This document shows positions 31,428 through 32,140 of a DNA stretch of 32,140 bases, one piece after another (within the stretch, counting starts at the first letter, position 1; every line of letters begins with the position of its first letter). The notes under the pieces were generated by a model, which was not told where the DNA came from, did no database searches, and saw only the letters and a list, made by a program, of their open reading frames with translations. Made by a program: the position numbers and the translations under genes. Where the stretch lies: contig JBBDIE010000073.1 of the NCBI GenBank assembly GCA_040880545.1, positions 1-32,140 of the forward strand, read 5' to 3'. Source of the stretch: M55B112 sp040880545. GTDB lineage: Bacteria; Bacteroidota; Bacteroidia; Bacteroidales; GCA-2748055.

Positions 31428-31631
31428 TTAAGGTCGCTTGTACCTTGTACCTTCACCATGTACCACCAGTTGCTTAGCCTGAAGAGAATTCAGAACCCGC
31501 TGCCCGTGGTTTGCCGATAATCCCAGTCTCATAATGATTTCCCCAAACTTCAACTGTCCACGGTCCTTGATTAATTTTAACATCTTTCTTTCATAAGGAT
31601 CAAGATCCTTTTCTACTTTTTGTTGACTCAT
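31428..31631 (-). CDS. Small winged-helix/HTH-like DNA-binding protein
   Basis: A 67-residue protein. YERKMLKLIKDRGQLKFGEI (18-37) and IMRLGLSANHGQRVLNSLQAKQLVVHGEGTRYK (in pieces: MRLGLSANHGQRVLNSLQ, then a wing-like LVVHGEGTRYKR) follow the helix-turn-helix plus wing pattern, in a length just sufficient for one winged-helix domain. No ligand domain is present. It lies 17 nt behind the Cys4 protein gene and 11 nt before the symporter gene, so it may regulate this operon. Identification by pattern only. Confidence 0.65.
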   Translation of the reverse strand: MSQQKVEKDLDPYERKMLKLIKDRGQLKFGEIIMRLGLSANHGQRVLNSLQAKQLVVHGEGTRYKRP

Positions 31632-31648
31632 AATATTAAAAACTCTGA

Positions 31649-31849
31649 TTATTCAGTAAACGGAGTGACATGATCGTCCACTTCCAATCCCTGCTCCAAA
31701 CGATTATGCCTGGTGCAATTTTTCCATCCCTTGCTGCCTCGATTGCAAAAAACATTCCTGAGAAGATGCAGGGGCATATTCTCTACTTCTGTTTTTCCTG
31801 CAAAAACCGGACATTCCTCAGCAAATCCACATCTCATTCCTAAATTCAT
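31649..31849 (-). CDS. Small four-cysteine protein of unknown function
   Basis: A 66-residue protein with C7, C13, C35 and C45 (RCGFAEECPVFAG and FCNRGSKGWKNCTRH). The pattern C-x5-C-P...C-x9-C with GWK-x-C-x-R recalls small cysteine-rich proteins seen in anaerobes, possibly zinc- or Fe-S-binding, but I cannot name a family. The start at ATG 31849 is supported by GGGAG five bases upstream, one of few Shine-Dalgarno-like sites in the window. It heads the operon with the winged-helix-like gene and the symporter. Confidence 0.65.
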   Translation of the reverse strand: MNLGMRCGFAEECPVFAGKTEVENMPLHLLRNVFCNRGSKGWKNCTRHNRLEQGLEVDDHVTPFTE

Positions 31850-32027
31850 AGTCTCCCGGTTTAATTGATTATGAACTACATTCGCCCTTTGGCTACTTCA
31901 GCCAATACTAACGTTGCTAATTTTAACACCTGACACTACATCCAACTTCCCCAATCCTTCACCTTGTTTATTCTGTACTGTCATTTCCCAGTAAAAAACC
32001 AACAACCAAATATTGTTTCTATGGGAA

Positions 32028-32059
32028 CAAAATTAATAATATTTACCGACTTACCCAGA
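32028..32059 (-). promoter_or_regulatory. Candidate promoter of the Cys4/winged-helix/symporter operon
   Basis: On the minus strand TAATTTTG (32035-32028) matches TAnnTTTG, and TCTG (32059-32056) lies 20 nt upstream. The leader to the ATG at 31849 would be about 170 nt. The 31850-32140 stretch otherwise holds no gene. Confidence 0.4.
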
Positions 32060-32112
32060 AAATTTAGGAGTCAATGATTTAGGTACCACCTATGTAGCTT
32101 ACTGTTGTAGCA

Positions 32113-32135
32113 CCTCACCCCCTGGCCCCCTCTCC
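32113..32135. repeat. C-rich intergenic repeat-like sequence at the window edge
   Basis: The window ends with a C-rich 23-mer, CCTCACCCCCTGGCCCC followed by CTCTCC (32113-32135). This wording is familiar to me from dispersed intergenic repeats in several bacterial genomes including Bacteroidota. Only one copy is in the window, so it is identified by resemblance. Confidence 0.4.
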
Positions 32136-32140
32136 ACGTG

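Overview
The window looks like a chromosomal segment of a Bacteroidota bacterium, probably Bacteroidales/Marinilabiliales-like. The evidence is a C-terminal T9SS-type sorting domain on a secreted cupredoxin, an ECF sigma factor followed by a membrane-anchor/beta-barrel protein, DUF5777-type and other small outer-membrane barrels, few Shine-Dalgarno sites, and upstream elements resembling the Bacteroidota TAnnTTTG promoter box. No rRNA, tRNA, CRISPR array, transposase or phage gene was seen.

Region 1 (1-6973, + strand): the tail of an unidentified gene; an aspartate kinase; then a tightly packed run of ECF sigma factor, membrane-anchor/barrel protein, YceI, DUF5777-like barrel, high-potential Rieske protein and a cupredoxin with two internal repeats and a sorting domain. 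The last members form a cell-envelope redox set without a cytochrome b partner. Region 2 (7044-9014, - strand): a CPA2-type cation:proton antiporter whose stop codon lies inside a 28-bp palindromic repeat.

Region 3 (9239-24549, - strand) is the most interesting part: twelve co-directional genes over 15.3 kb, mostly separated by 0-10 nt or overlapping. In transcription order they are two paralogous PQQ-like beta-propellers (one lipoprotein, one secreted), a membrane-anchored PQQ-like propeller, a membrane-anchored NHL propeller, a 67-residue membrane protein with four cysteines, a Tat-type multi-cluster ferredoxin, a NosR/NapH-like membrane polyferredoxin, a three-TM protein fused to a PQQ-like propeller, a NuoE-NuoF-ferredoxin fusion, a 2Fe-2S/FAD/4Fe-4S subunit whose NAD(P)-binding domain appears deleted, another secreted PQQ-like propeller, and a GT4 glycosyltransferase. 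Read together they suggest NADH oxidation in the cytoplasm, electron passage through a membrane Fe-S protein to an extracytoplasmic ferredoxin, and a group of six periplasmic propellers as acceptors, scaffolds or dehydrogenases. No hydrogenase, formate dehydrogenase, nitrous oxide reductase, Complex I membrane arm or PQQ biosynthesis gene is in the window, so the terminal substrate is unknown.

Region 4 (24763-32140): a divergent aldo/keto reductase whose stop overlaps that of a convergent lipoprotein metallophosphoesterase; a small barrel protein overlapping the phosphoesterase gene; a GH3 beta-glycosidase with a short YD-like ORF behind it; and a three-gene unit of a small four-cysteine protein, a winged-helix-like protein and a sodium:solute symporter. 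GH3 plus symporter suggests glycoside cleavage and uptake. The window ends in a C-rich sequence resembling a dispersed intergenic repeat.
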